64,000 nucleotides of DNA, taken from contig NZ_JNXE01000030.1 in the NCBI RefSeq assembly GCF_000716605.1, positions 1 through 64,000 of the forward strand. Reading direction: 5' to 3'. This stretch comes from Streptomyces sp. NRRL F-525 (GTDB taxonomy: Bacteria > Actinomycetota > Actinomycetes > Streptomycetales > Streptomycetaceae). The translations under genes were made by a program, and so were the position numbers. This document shows positions 16,429-24,319 of the stretch, piece by piece. A model generated the notes under the pieces. The model was not told where the DNA came from. It saw only the letters and a list, made by a program, of their open reading frames with translations, and did no database searches. Within the stretch, counting starts at the first letter, position 1, and every line of letters begins with the position of its first letter.

Positions 16429-17346
16429 GTGCTGATCTTCGCGGCCTCCGACAAGGGAGGCACGGGCCGCTCGGTCACCAGCGCCAACCTCGCCTACCAG
16501 CGCGCGCTGACCGGGGACGACGTCTGCTACCTGGACTTCGACTTCGGCTCGCCCACCGCCTCCGCCGTCTTCGACGTGCCCGACGCCCGCCAAGCCGCCG
16601 AGGACCGCGGCCTGCACTCGTACCTGATAGGCGAGGTCAGCGAACCCGTCCGCATCGACGTCTGGGCCGACACCGAACACCGCGTCCTGCGCAACCAGCC
16701 GCCCGGAGCAGGCCGGTTGATCCTCATGCCGGGCGACCTCAGCGGCGGCGAGTTCGCCACCTCCGGCGACAACCTGCGCCGTTGCGTGGATCTACTCCTG
16801 CGTCTCAACAGCGAGTTCGACCTGATCGTCGTCGACCTCAGCGCCGGCCGCAGCTACGCCGTCGACATGGTCCTCGCGGCCACCTCGCTGCGGGAGATGA
16901 GCGGCGTCCAGGCCCGCTGGCTGGTCTTCCACCGCTGGACCCGCCAGCACGTGGAGGCCGCGGCCAGCCTCGTCTACGGCAAGCGCGGCATCCTCGCCGG
17001 GGGCGTCGCCCGCGGCCACGACGAGGACGCGCTGCGCGGCGCGATCCGCTTCGTGCGGGCCGCCGTACCCGATCCCGACTCGGCGCTGTGGTCGCAGGCC
17101 ACGCCCACGCAGTCGGCGTGGATGGAGCAGTGCGACACCGAGCTGAAGCACCTCGCCTCGCACCACGGCATCGGCTACAGCCAGGTGCTCGGGTCGGTCC
17201 CGCTGGAGCCGGTGCTGCAGTGGCGGGAGCAACTCATCACCGACGAGGACGTGTTGGACAGCCAGATCGCCACCATGGAGACCTGGCAGGCGCTCAGCGA
17301 CCTCGCCGCGCGGCTCACCGACGACAAGTACTGGGAGGAGGCATGA
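16429..17346 (+). CDS. SCO2523-family variant P-loop (ParA/MinD-like) protein
   Basis: A 305-residue SIMIBI-class fold starting with GTG. The deviant Walker A loop reads DKGGTGRS (8-15). The signature lysine K9 is kept, but the canonical second lysine is Arg14. The A' strand YLDFDFGSP (about 34-42) and Walker B FDLIVVDLSAG are kept. ParA/MinD relatives dimerise around ATP; the Lys-to-Arg change suggests binding without normal hydrolysis, or a pure scaffold. It follows the SCO2524 gene by three bases and overlaps the next gene by four (ATGA). Confidence 0.85.
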   Translation: MLIFAASDKGGTGRSVTSANLAYQRALTGDDVCYLDFDFGSPTASAVFDVPDARQAAEDRGLHSYLIGEVSEPVRIDVWADTEHRVLRNQPPGAGRLILMPGDLSGGEFATSGDNLRRCVDLLLRLNSEFDLIVVDLSAGRSYAVDMVLAATSLREMSGVQARWLVFHRWTRQHVEAAASLVYGKRGILAGGVARGHDEDALRGAIRFVRAAVPDPDSALWSQATPTQSAWMEQCDTELKHLASHHGIGYSQVLGSVPLEPVLQWREQLITDEDVLDSQIATMETWQALSDLAARLTDDKYWEEA

Positions 17347-18326
17347 CGGAGGCCGTCTTCCGGGAGACCACCGCGGACCCGCGCACCCAGTCCGTACCGC
17401 TGGCCCATCTCTCCCTGGAACTGGGCCACTTGTACATGGAGGACTTCGAGGCGGGCCCCGAGCGGCTGCGCGAGCACTTCGCCGAGGTCCGCATCTGGGT
17501 GGACGCGGCCCGCGCCTCCGCCGCCCGCCGCACCGGCGGCAAACGCCCCCGGATCAGCACCTGTTTCCTCATCGACGACTACTTCACCCGCTTCTCCACC
17601 CCGGCCGAACTCGTCCCGCTGGTCCTCGAAGAGGCCGAGAAGGCGGGCCTCGTCATCGACTACCTCGCCCGCGAATCGGGCTGCGCGGTCGCCGACCGCA
17701 TCGAACTCGCCGAGTCCGTCATGCACCGCCTGGTCGAGTCGCCCCCACCGGGCAGCCACGGCTCCCGTCCCCCGGTCAGCCAGACGGGCTGGCTCGCGAA
17801 CGGCGAGCGCACGGCCCCGACGCGCAGTGCCCTGGCGGAGATCGTCACCTGGCAGCCCCCGCACGAGACCGCCGCCCGCAACCACTCCGTCTTCATGGAT
17901 GTCGAGCTGTGGTCCGAGACGGACAAGGGCCGCCTGTGGTCCTGCCCGTTCCTGGCCGCCGTCTGGCAGTTGGCCCGCCTGGGTCTGCTACGGCACCTGG
18001 GCGAGCCCGTGCTGGTCCCGCAGCCCTGGACCGGCGGGGACTTCCCGCGCGACTGGGACCGGCTGCCGCCGCTTCTCCAACTCAGCGACACCCGGGTCCC
18101 GTTCAGCGCGTACCGCACCTGCACGCTGATGGCGAACCGCTTCGTGGCCGTGGAGGACGCGGTGCGGCTCATCCTCGACCAGGTGGACGTGGACTCCGTC
18201 GCGCTGGAACAGGTGGCCAAACGGTCCGCGGGCGAGGGTGTCGCGGTACCGGAGGCGGTGGCCCAGCGCGCCACCTATGTGTTCTACGAGGAGCCCGCCA
18301 ACTCGGCCGCATCCGACGGGACTTGA
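17343..18326 (+). CDS. SCO2522-family protein of unknown function
   Basis: A 327-residue soluble protein with a characteristic N-terminal block (LSLELGHLYMEDFE), a RISTCFLIDDYFTRF segment ending in a paired Asp that could be catalytic or structural, and VIDYLARESGCA. No recognised domain outside its own family. The ATG overlaps the stop of the variant P-loop gene (ATGA), which fixes the start and implies coupled translation. The next gene starts one base after its stop. Confidence 0.75.
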   Translation: MTEAVFRETTADPRTQSVPLAHLSLELGHLYMEDFEAGPERLREHFAEVRIWVDAARASAARRTGGKRPRISTCFLIDDYFTRFSTPAELVPLVLEEAEKAGLVIDYLARESGCAVADRIELAESVMHRLVESPPPGSHGSRPPVSQTGWLANGERTAPTRSALAEIVTWQPPHETAARNHSVFMDVELWSETDKGRLWSCPFLAAVWQLARLGLLRHLGEPVLVPQPWTGGDFPRDWDRLPPLLQLSDTRVPFSAYRTCTLMANRFVAVEDAVRLILDQVDVDSVALEQVAKRSAGEGVAVPEAVAQRATYVFYEEPANSAASDGT

Positions 18327-18327
18327 C

Positions 18328-19296
18328 ATGACGACCCCCGGACGGCAGACGCGCTCGGTCCTCGCCTGCGGCGAGGTGCGCACCGGCCTGCTGCCCTCCT
18401 TCCAGGCGCTGGACGGCCGCGCCGCCGCCCAACTCCTGCGGCTGCGCGCCGACGAACACGTCCGGGTCTCCGAGCGGCCCAATCTCTACGCCCTCTCGCC
18501 CGAGGTCCTCACGGGCGTGGACTGCCGGCTGCCCACCTCGAACGGCGCGAAGGTCAGGGCCGTCGGTACGGTGGCCGCCCGCGCCGCGCTCACCGAGGGC
18601 CGGGTCCTGCAGGCCACCGCCTACTTCAGCGCCCCGGCCACCGGACCCGACGTACGCCGGCCCTGGGGGCACTACCTGGTCCGCCCCGGGGTCGTCGAGC
18701 CGTTCGGGAAACTGCCCGAACAGGCAACGGCGGAGGGTGTGTTGCGCGGCGGCGGGCGCGGCGAGCTGGACCTCGGGATGATCGCCGAGGGGCTGCTGGC
18801 GCAACTGGTGCGCCACCCCCTCCTTGACCACAAGGCACCCTTCAAGTCCCGCCGCACACACCTGCGTTGGGCCGCGCGGCAGGCGCCCGAGGGCGAGGAG
18901 GCCTCCCTGGACCGCTTCACGCTGGCCGAAGACGGCCTGCGGACGGTCGAGTTGAGGGTTCCCGAGGGCACCGAGGCCGCCGCGGTCGCGGGGCTCTGCG
19001 AAGACCTCGCGTTGCACGACTGGCTTTTGACGACGGTGGTGCACATGCTGGAGAACAGCCGGCTCGGCGCGGCGGACGGGCCCGCGGCGGTCCTGGCGCT
19101 GCGTCCGGCCGTGGATCACCTGCTGCATCTGTGGATGCCGCGCGCGCACGTGGACCGCACGCTGGGACACCTGTGGGACGTACTGGAGCGGGAACCGGGC
19201 TTCAGCCGCCAATGGGAGAACCTTCGCCAGCGTATCCGGGACCAACTGGCCATACAGGCCATCCCGTTGCTGCACCAGGCGCTGAGCACGCGCTGA
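18328..19296 (+). CDS. SCO2521-family protein of unknown function
   Basis: A 322-residue soluble protein beginning with a conserved-looking strand LACGEVRTGLLPSFQALD, followed by a beta-rich N-terminal half and a helical C-terminal half. No motif known to me. The start at 18328 is chosen because it follows the previous stop by one base and puts the family-like N-terminus in place; an upstream in-frame codon would overlap the previous gene by 89 bases. Confidence 0.75.
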   Translation: MTTPGRQTRSVLACGEVRTGLLPSFQALDGRAAAQLLRLRADEHVRVSERPNLYALSPEVLTGVDCRLPTSNGAKVRAVGTVAARAALTEGRVLQATAYFSAPATGPDVRRPWGHYLVRPGVVEPFGKLPEQATAEGVLRGGGRGELDLGMIAEGLLAQLVRHPLLDHKAPFKSRRTHLRWAARQAPEGEEASLDRFTLAEDGLRTVELRVPEGTEAAAVAGLCEDLALHDWLLTTVVHMLENSRLGAADGPAAVLALRPAVDHLLHLWMPRAHVDRTLGHLWDVLEREPGFSRQWENLRQRIRDQLAIQAIPLLHQALSTR

Positions 19297-19338
19297 CGGG
19301 GCGGCGACAACCGCATATCCGACGGGGGAGAGGCTCAC

Positions 19339-20409
19339 ATGAACGGAGTGACGACAACAGGGGCGGGACCAGGGGCCGTTCCACAGCAGGACCAGCCCCA
19401 GCGCGGGTCGAGGCTGTTCATCAGGACCGGGTTCGCGGTCTTAGCGGGAGTGGCCGCGTTCTTCGTGACCAACGTCCTCAACGAGAACGACGGCGACCTG
19501 TGGCAGTGGACGATGTCCATCGTCCTGGGCTGCGCCACCCTGATCGTGCAACTGCTCGTGGACTTCGGCGAGCGCCTTGAGGCCGTCCAGGAGAGCCAGA
19601 AGCGGCGCATCCGGGACATGAAGGACAGCCTGTCCAGCCATCACACCGAGATGCGCGCGGCGGTCGACGAGAGCTTCGCGAAGATCAACGCGGCGACCGA
19701 GCTGTACAGCAAGGTCGACGGCTCGGTACTCCGCTCCGACGAGGTGACCCGGCTGGTGCTGGGCTACACGAAAGTCGGCGAGCAGGGCGCGGACATCGTC
19801 AAGGCCTTCGCCGAGGAGGAGTTGGGCCGCCTGGCCCTCCTGATGGAGAACCTCGGCAACGGCACGGCGGACTGCCCCGGCGAGAACCACGAGTGGCTGA
19901 TCGACCTCACCAAGTGCGTCAAGCGCACGCTCTACGCCACCAGCACCTCCGTCGACCGGGACTTCTGGTCGAGCGAGCCGGCCCGCCGCTATCTCGCCGC
20001 CCAGGAAACAGCCATCAAGTCCCGCCGGGTACAGATCCGGCGCGTGTTCCTCGTCGACGAGGAGTCGGAAGTGACCGGCAGCCTCCGCCAACTCTGCGAA
20101 AGACACCGCAAGTTCGGGATCGACGCGCGTATCGCGGTCCGCGCCCTCCTCGAACCCACCGCCCAGATGAACTCGTTGAACGACTTCATCGTCTTCGACG
20201 GCGAACTCTGCTACGAGACCGAGCCGGACATCCGCGTCATGCCGGCCAAGACGACCCTGAAGATGACCCGCGAACACGTCGAGGAACGCATCAACCGCTT
20301 CAACGTCCTGTGGGAGGCGACGGAACCGGACCGCGCCCCGGAACCGTCCCCCGAACCGGACGGAGGAAGGGCGGTCACCCAGCCCGCCGGCCCACGCCAA
20401 CAGCCGTGA
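19339..20409 (+). CDS. Two-helix membrane protein with coiled coil and DUF6879-like cytoplasmic domain (TTA codon)
   Basis: A 356-residue protein with a Gly/Gln/Pro-rich head, transmembrane helices at about 26-47 and 54-76 joined by a short acidic outside loop, and a charged coiled coil at about 77-115. The C-terminal domain has RRVFLVDE and NDFIVFDG, resembling RRARIVSE and NDFWLFDE of the DUF6879-type protein at 50875-51408. The tail is Pro/Glu-rich. Leu35 is encoded by TTA (19441-19443), so it probably needs bldA tRNA. It lies 42 bases after the SCO2521 gene on the same strand and may be the membrane component of that unit. Confidence 0.7.
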   Translation: MNGVTTTGAGPGAVPQQDQPQRGSRLFIRTGFAVLAGVAAFFVTNVLNENDGDLWQWTMSIVLGCATLIVQLLVDFGERLEAVQESQKRRIRDMKDSLSSHHTEMRAAVDESFAKINAATELYSKVDGSVLRSDEVTRLVLGYTKVGEQGADIVKAFAEEELGRLALLMENLGNGTADCPGENHEWLIDLTKCVKRTLYATSTSVDRDFWSSEPARRYLAAQETAIKSRRVQIRRVFLVDEESEVTGSLRQLCERHRKFGIDARIAVRALLEPTAQMNSLNDFIVFDGELCYETEPDIRVMPAKTTLKMTREHVEERINRFNVLWEATEPDRAPEPSPEPDGGRAVTQPAGPRQQP

Positions 20410-20425
20410 CGGCGGCGGACGTTCG

Positions 20426-20450
20426 GACACCGTAGGTGTCGACCCGGGTC
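20426..20450 (+). terminator. Hairpin pair after the membrane protein gene
   Basis: GACACC-GTA-GGTGTC (20426-20440) is followed directly by the palindrome GACCCGGGTC (20441-20450), 17 bases after the stop codon. There is no T-tract, as is common for Streptomyces terminators, so the function is tentative. Confidence 0.4.
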
Positions 20451-20466
20451 GTACACCCCCGGACCG

Positions 20467-20589
20467 ATGCCCGCACCCGCACCCGGGAGTTCGGCGGCGG
20501 TCCGGGTCGTGGCCGCCGGTGATGCCCTGATCGCCCCGAGCGTGACCCGGCGGCTGATCCGTGACTTCGGGCTGGTCTCGGTCGGGTAG
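20467..20589 (+). pseudogene. Remnant of a NarL/LuxR-type response regulator
   Basis: Translation from 20467 gives 40 codons containing VRVVAAGDALIAPSVTRRLI. That is the linker and first DNA-binding-domain residues typical of Streptomyces NarL-type response regulators (consensus recalled as VAxGxALLAPSVTRRLI). Neither the receiver domain nor the LuxR helix-turn-helix is present on either side, and a stop follows. Best read as a decayed fragment. Confidence 0.6.
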
Positions 20590-20699
20590 GGGACACGCGC
20601 CGGGCCGGGGACGGAAAAGCCTTCGACCGTGCTCGAGTCGTCCAGTACGGTCGCGAGGTTGTTTTCACTGCTGGGAGTCCCTGAGAGCGGGTTTTTTTC

Positions 20700-21089
20700 A
20701 TGGCGTGTCGTATCGGTGAACTCGTGCTCGGTTGCCGTGATCCCGAGCTGCTGGCGCGGTTCTGGTGCGAGGTTCTGGGCTTTGTCGTGCTCGAGAGCGA
20801 GGAAGGGGAGTGGGCCGAGATCGGGACGCCGGAAGGGTTCGGGGGGCCGCACCCGACCATCTTCTTCAGCCGCCGGGACGAGCCCGAGCCGGGGAAGTCC
20901 CGGCTGCACATCGACGTCAATCCCACCGACCGCGACCAGGAGGCCGAGCTGGAACGCCTGCTGGCGCTCGGTGCGCGCCGGGCCGACATCGGTCAGACGG
21001 GGGAGGAGCAGTGGCATGTGCTGGCCGACCCCGAGGGCAATGAATTCTGTCTGCTCAAGGCCCGTATCAACCCGCTGACCGTCCAGTAG
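20700..21089 (+). CDS. VOC family protein (glyoxalase/bleomycin-resistance fold)
   Basis: A 129-residue protein with paired beta-alpha-beta-beta-beta modules. The first begins IGELVLGCRDPELLARFWCEVLGF and the second ends HVLADPEGNEFCLLKA, the classic end of Streptomyces VOC proteins. It corresponds to the PF18029 glyoxalase-like type. The ATG follows a GAGAGCGGG stretch and seven T residues. Substrate unknown. Confidence 0.85.
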   Translation: MACRIGELVLGCRDPELLARFWCEVLGFVVLESEEGEWAEIGTPEGFGGPHPTIFFSRRDEPEPGKSRLHIDVNPTDRDQEAELERLLALGARRADIGQTGEEQWHVLADPEGNEFCLLKARINPLTVQ

Positions 21090-21323
21090 GGCGAGGTCCA
21101 TCCGCGGTTTCCGAATTGCCTGTTCGAATTGCCTGTCATAGCCAACCCCCTTGGTCCGCACCGCAGTTGCCGCCGACAGACTCCTGCCGAGTGTAGGGGG
21201 AGAAGGGGCTCTGGGGAGACGAGAAGCGTGAAAGTCGAAAAGGCGGGGGAGCCAGCTGTGGGCACACTGCTGGGAGGCGAAGGAAACCTTGATGGAATTC
21301 CGGATTCGGGTGCGAGGAGAGCG

Positions 21324-21539
21324 ATGAAGCCGCCTGTCGGATCGGTCGCCGTGGACACCCGTAACGGGAGAGTGGGCATCGTCATGGGGCATGAGGGGCC
21401 TTATGTTCAGCTGCGCCCGTACGGCGGCGGGCGGGAGTGGGACGCCGAGCCGGCCGCCGTACGGGACGCGACCCCGGCCGAGCGGCTGAGCGCGGCGACC
21501 GCGTACGCGAACGCCCGCAGTCGCGGTGAGGTGCCTTGA
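21324..21539 (+). CDS. Small conserved Streptomyces protein upstream of recO
   Basis: A 71-residue protein with a short beta-rich N-terminus (GSVAVDTRNGRVGIVMGHEGPYVQL) and a helical, Arg-rich tail (ERLSAATAYANARSR). It resembles small conserved proteins that precede recO in Streptomyces, recalled and not checked. An in-frame upstream extension exists, but its composition is unlike a gene. Function unknown. The 234-base gap before it carries only a direct repeat CGAATTGCCTGT (about 21112-21138). Confidence 0.6.
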   Translation: MKPPVGSVAVDTRNGRVGIVMGHEGPYVQLRPYGGGREWDAEPAAVRDATPAERLSAATAYANARSRGEVP

Positions 21540-21580
21540 GACGTCGTGGCGCCACGGAGCCGTAGGGGACAATGGGCGGC

Positions 21581-22330
21581 ATGAGCCTGTTCCGCGACGA
21601 CGGCATCGTGCTGCGCACCCAGAAGCTGGGTGAGGCGGACCGGATCATCACGCTGCTCACCCGGGGTCACGGGCGGGTACGCGCGGTGGCGCGCGGGGTG
21701 CGGCGGACCAAGTCGAAGTTCGGGGCGCGGCTGGAACCCTTCTCCCACGTGGACGTCCAGTTCTTCGCGCGGGGCAGTGAACTGATCGGCCGCGGGCTGC
21801 CGTTGTGCACCCAGAGTGAGACCATCGCTCCGTACGGTGGCGGGATCGTCGCCGACTACGCGCGGTACACCGCCGGTACGGCCATGCTGGAGACGGCCGA
21901 GCGGTTCACGGATCACGAGGGCGAGCCCGCCGTACAGCAGTATCTGCTGCTCGTGGGCGGGCTGCGGACGCTGGCCGGCGGGGAGCATGCTCCGCATCTC
22001 ATCCTCGACGCGTTCCTGCTGCGTTCCCTCGCCGTCAACGGCTATGCGCCAAGCTTCGGGGACTGCGCGAAGTGCGGGATGCCGGGGCCGAACCGGTTCT
22101 TCTCCGTGGCGTCGGGCGGGGTCGTCTGCGCGGACTGCCGGGTGGCCGGCAGCGTCGTACCCTCGCCGCAGGCCCTGGAGCTTCTCGGTGCGCTGCTTAC
22201 GGGAGACTGGGCGACGGCGGACGCGTGCGAGGCGCGGCATGTGCGGGAAGGCAGCGGGCTGGTGTCCGCCTATCTGCACTGGCATCTGGAGCGCGGGCTT
22301 CGGTCACTGCGGTACGTAGAGAAGTCGTAG
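21581..22330 (+). CDS. recO: DNA repair protein RecO
   Basis: A 249-residue protein that, with RecR and RecF, loads RecA on SSB-coated single-stranded DNA. The N-terminal OB fold starts LFRDDGIVLRTQKLGEADRIITLLT. Four cysteines in CAKCG and CADC form the zinc site seen in several RecO proteins. The start at 21581 is chosen because GACAAT ends exactly seven bases upstream, a leaderless arrangement; an ATG nine bases earlier overlaps that hexamer. Confidence 0.95.
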   Translation: MSLFRDDGIVLRTQKLGEADRIITLLTRGHGRVRAVARGVRRTKSKFGARLEPFSHVDVQFFARGSELIGRGLPLCTQSETIAPYGGGIVADYARYTAGTAMLETAERFTDHEGEPAVQQYLLLVGGLRTLAGGEHAPHLILDAFLLRSLAVNGYAPSFGDCAKCGMPGPNRFFSVASGGVVCADCRVAGSVVPSPQALELLGALLTGDWATADACEARHVREGSGLVSAYLHWHLERGLRSLRYVEKS

Positions 22331-22357
22331 TAGTCGGAAAGAGGAGACGAGAAGCAC

Positions 22358-23209
22358 ATGGCCGTACGCGGGATCCTGGGGCGCCAGCGGCGCGAGTACA
22401 CGGCGCCGGAGCCGCACCCGTCCGGGGCCACCGCGCCGAAGCTGCCCGGTGAGCTGATCCCGAAGCACGTGGCGATCGTCATGGACGGGAACGGACGGTG
22501 GGCGAAGGAGCGGGGGCTGCCGCGCACCGAGGGCCACAAGGTCGGCGCCGAGCGGGTGTTGGACGTGCTGCAGGGTGGCGTCGAGATGGGCGTCGGCGCG
22601 ATCTCGCTGTACGCCTTCTCCACCGAGAACTGGAAGCGGTCGCCCGACGAGGTGCGCTTCCTCATGAACTTCAACCGCGATTTCATCCGCAAGACGCGTG
22701 ACACCCTCGACGAACTCGGCATCCGGGTGCGGTGGGTGGGCCGTATGCCCAAGCTGTGGCGGTCGGTCGCCAAGGAGCTCCAGATCGCGCAGGAGCAGAC
22801 CAAGAACAACGACGCGCTGACTCTGTACTTCTGCATGAACTACGGCGGCCGGGCCGAAATCGCCGACGCGGCACGGGCGTTGGCCGAGGACGTGGCGGCG
22901 GGGCGGCTCGACCCGGCCAAGGTCGACGAGAAGACCTTCGCCAAGTACATGTACTACCCGGACATGCCCGAGGTCGATCTCTTCCTCCGCCCCAGCGGCG
23001 AACAGCGCACCTCCAACTACCTGATCTGGCAGAGCGCTTACGCCGAGATGGTCTTCCAGGACGTGCTCTGGCCGGACTTCGACCGGCGTGACCTGTGGCG
23101 CGCGTGCGTCGAATTCGCCCAGCGGGACCGGCGGTTCGGCGGCGCCGTGCCGAACGAGAAGCTGCTGGCGATGGAAGCGGCGATGCGGGGGCGACCCGAG
23201 GAGGGCTAG
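22358..23209 (+). CDS. uppS: Isoprenyl transferase (undecaprenyl diphosphate synthase family)
   Basis: A 283-residue cis-prenyltransferase making the C55-type lipid carrier for cell-wall synthesis. It has the MDGNGRWAK signature with catalytic Asp43, [13 protein letters not shown], and the diphosphate-binding end [10 protein letters not shown] followed by [16 protein letters not shown]. The Arg/Pro-rich 30-residue N-terminal extension is common in actinobacteria. GAGGAGA lies in front of the ATG, 27 bases after recO, so the two are probably cotranscribed. Confidence 0.95.
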   Translation: MAVRGILGRQRREYTAPEPHPSGATAPKLPGELIPKHVAIVMDGNGRWAKERGLPRTEGHKVGAERVLDVLQGGVEMGVGAISLYAFSTENWKRSPDEVRFLMNFNRDFIRKTRDTLDELGIRVRWVGRMPKLWRSVAKELQIAQEQTKNNDALTLYFCMNYGGRAEIADAARALAEDVAAGRLDPAKVDEKTFAKYMYYPDMPEVDLFLRPSGEQRTSNYLIWQSAYAEMVFQDVLWPDFDRRDLWRACVEFAQRDRRFGGAVPNEKLLAMEAAMRGRPEEG

Positions 23210-23233
23210 GAACGGCGGCTACGATCCCGCCTC

Positions 23234-23773
23234 ATGGACATGGGGCGGGATCCGCGGGACCTGACGGGGGAATCGGTCGAGCTGGTGTATCAGCTGACCG
23301 TCGAGGACTTCACGGCGGCGCTGAAAGCGCGCAGGCGGGTCAGCCGGGCGGGGCGAAGGCAACTGTGGATGTTCGGCGTCGCGGTCTTCTTCGCCGCCGT
23401 GGCGGTGGCGGTGTCACTGGCCGGTGGTGAGTCGGTGCCGCTTCCGCTGATCGCCGGTCTGATCATGGCCGTGCTGCTGCTGATGTTCCAACCCTGGCTC
23501 ATGGCCCGCCAGTTCCATCGCCACACGGAGCGCCGGGGGGTGTTCCGCGCGACGGTCACGGACGTCGGGGTGTCGGTGGTCACCGACGACTCGTCGACCT
23601 CGATCAACTGGACCGTGCAGCCCCGCTACCGGGAGACGCCGGACGCGTTCTTCCTGTTCAGCTCCGACAAGAACGCCGTCGGTGTCACCCTCCTCCCGAA
23701 GCGCGGCCTGCCCGACCCGACCGACGCCGACCGACTGCGAGCGATCCTCGACGCCCACGCGCTCCGCGTCTGA
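23234..23773 (+). CDS. YcxB-like membrane protein
   Basis: A 179-residue protein. A cytosolic N-terminus starts ELVYQLTVEDFTAALKAR, typical of YcxB-like proteins. Two transmembrane helices follow (about 47-63 and 71-88), then a C-terminal YcxB domain with GVSVVTDDSSTSINWTV. Function unknown. TACGAT ends eight bases before the ATG, so a leaderless transcript independent of uppS is likely. Confidence 0.75.
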   Translation: MDMGRDPRDLTGESVELVYQLTVEDFTAALKARRRVSRAGRRQLWMFGVAVFFAAVAVAVSLAGGESVPLPLIAGLIMAVLLLMFQPWLMARQFHRHTERRGVFRATVTDVGVSVVTDDSSTSINWTVQPRYRETPDAFFLFSSDKNAVGVTLLPKRGLPDPTDADRLRAILDAHALRV

Positions 23774-23788
23774 ACGCCCGGTCCCGGC

Positions 23789-23842
23789 ACCCCCCTAGGG
23801 GCGCGGGGAACTGCGCGACCAGCCCCCACCGGACCCGCACAC
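23789..23842 (+). repeat. Streptomyces GC-rich intergenic repeat, copy 2
   Basis: Core CCCCTAGGGGCGCGGGGAA followed by CTGCGCGACCAGCC. It lies between the convergent stops of the YcxB-like gene and zur. The CCCC-TA-GGGG part can fold as a hairpin, so it may act as a bidirectional terminator. Confidence 0.8.
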
Positions 23843-23849
23843 AATCCGC

Positions 23850-24260
23850 TCAACCAGCGGAGCACTCCGCACAAGTACCGAAGATCTCGACAGTGTGCGC
23901 CACATTGACGTACCCATGCTCCGCCGCGATCGCCTCCGCCCACTTCTCCACAGCAGGCCCCTCCACCTCCACCGCCTTGCCGCACACCCGGCACACCAGG
24001 TGGTGATGGTGATCGCCCGTGGAGCAGCGCCGATACACCGACTCGCCCTCGTCGGTGCGCAGAACGTCGACCTCCCCGGCGTCGGCGAGGTTCTGGAGGG
24101 TGCGGTAGACCGTGGTCAGCCCCACCGAGTCACCCTTGTGCTTGAGCATGTCGTGGAGTTCCTGGGCGCTGCGGAACTCGTCGACCTCGTTGAGCGCCGC
24201 CGACACGGCGGCACGCTGGCGGGTGGAGCGTCCCTTTACGGGCGGGCCGGCCGTCGTCAC
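23850..24260 (-). CDS. zur: Zinc uptake regulator Zur (Fur family)
   Basis: A 136-residue Fur-family repressor. The winged helix (VGLTTVYRTLQNLADAGEV) is followed by the HHHHLVCRVCG metal site and a C-terminal CAEC, giving two CXXC pairs for the structural zinc. The GTG at 24260 is preceded by GAGGAGG, which settles the start. It is the last gene of znuA-znuC-znuB-zur. In Streptomyces, Zur represses zinc uptake and zinc-free ribosomal protein genes when zinc is sufficient. Confidence 0.95.
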   Translation of the reverse strand: MTTAGPPVKGRSTRQRAAVSAALNEVDEFRSAQELHDMLKHKGDSVGLTTVYRTLQNLADAGEVDVLRTDEGESVYRRCSTGDHHHHLVCRVCGKAVEVEGPAVEKWAEAIAAEHGYVNVAHTVEIFGTCAECSAG

Positions 24261-24319
24261 CGTTGCCTCCTCACGTCTGCACTTTGCCGAGCCATTGTGC
24301 CAGCCCGGGCTGTGCGTGG

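Noticed and set aside
13804..16680. Very long minus-strand open frame opposite the methyltransferase and SCO2524 genes
   Set aside because: It mirrors the GC-biased third positions of the plus-strand genes, has no family motif and lacks a ribosome site.
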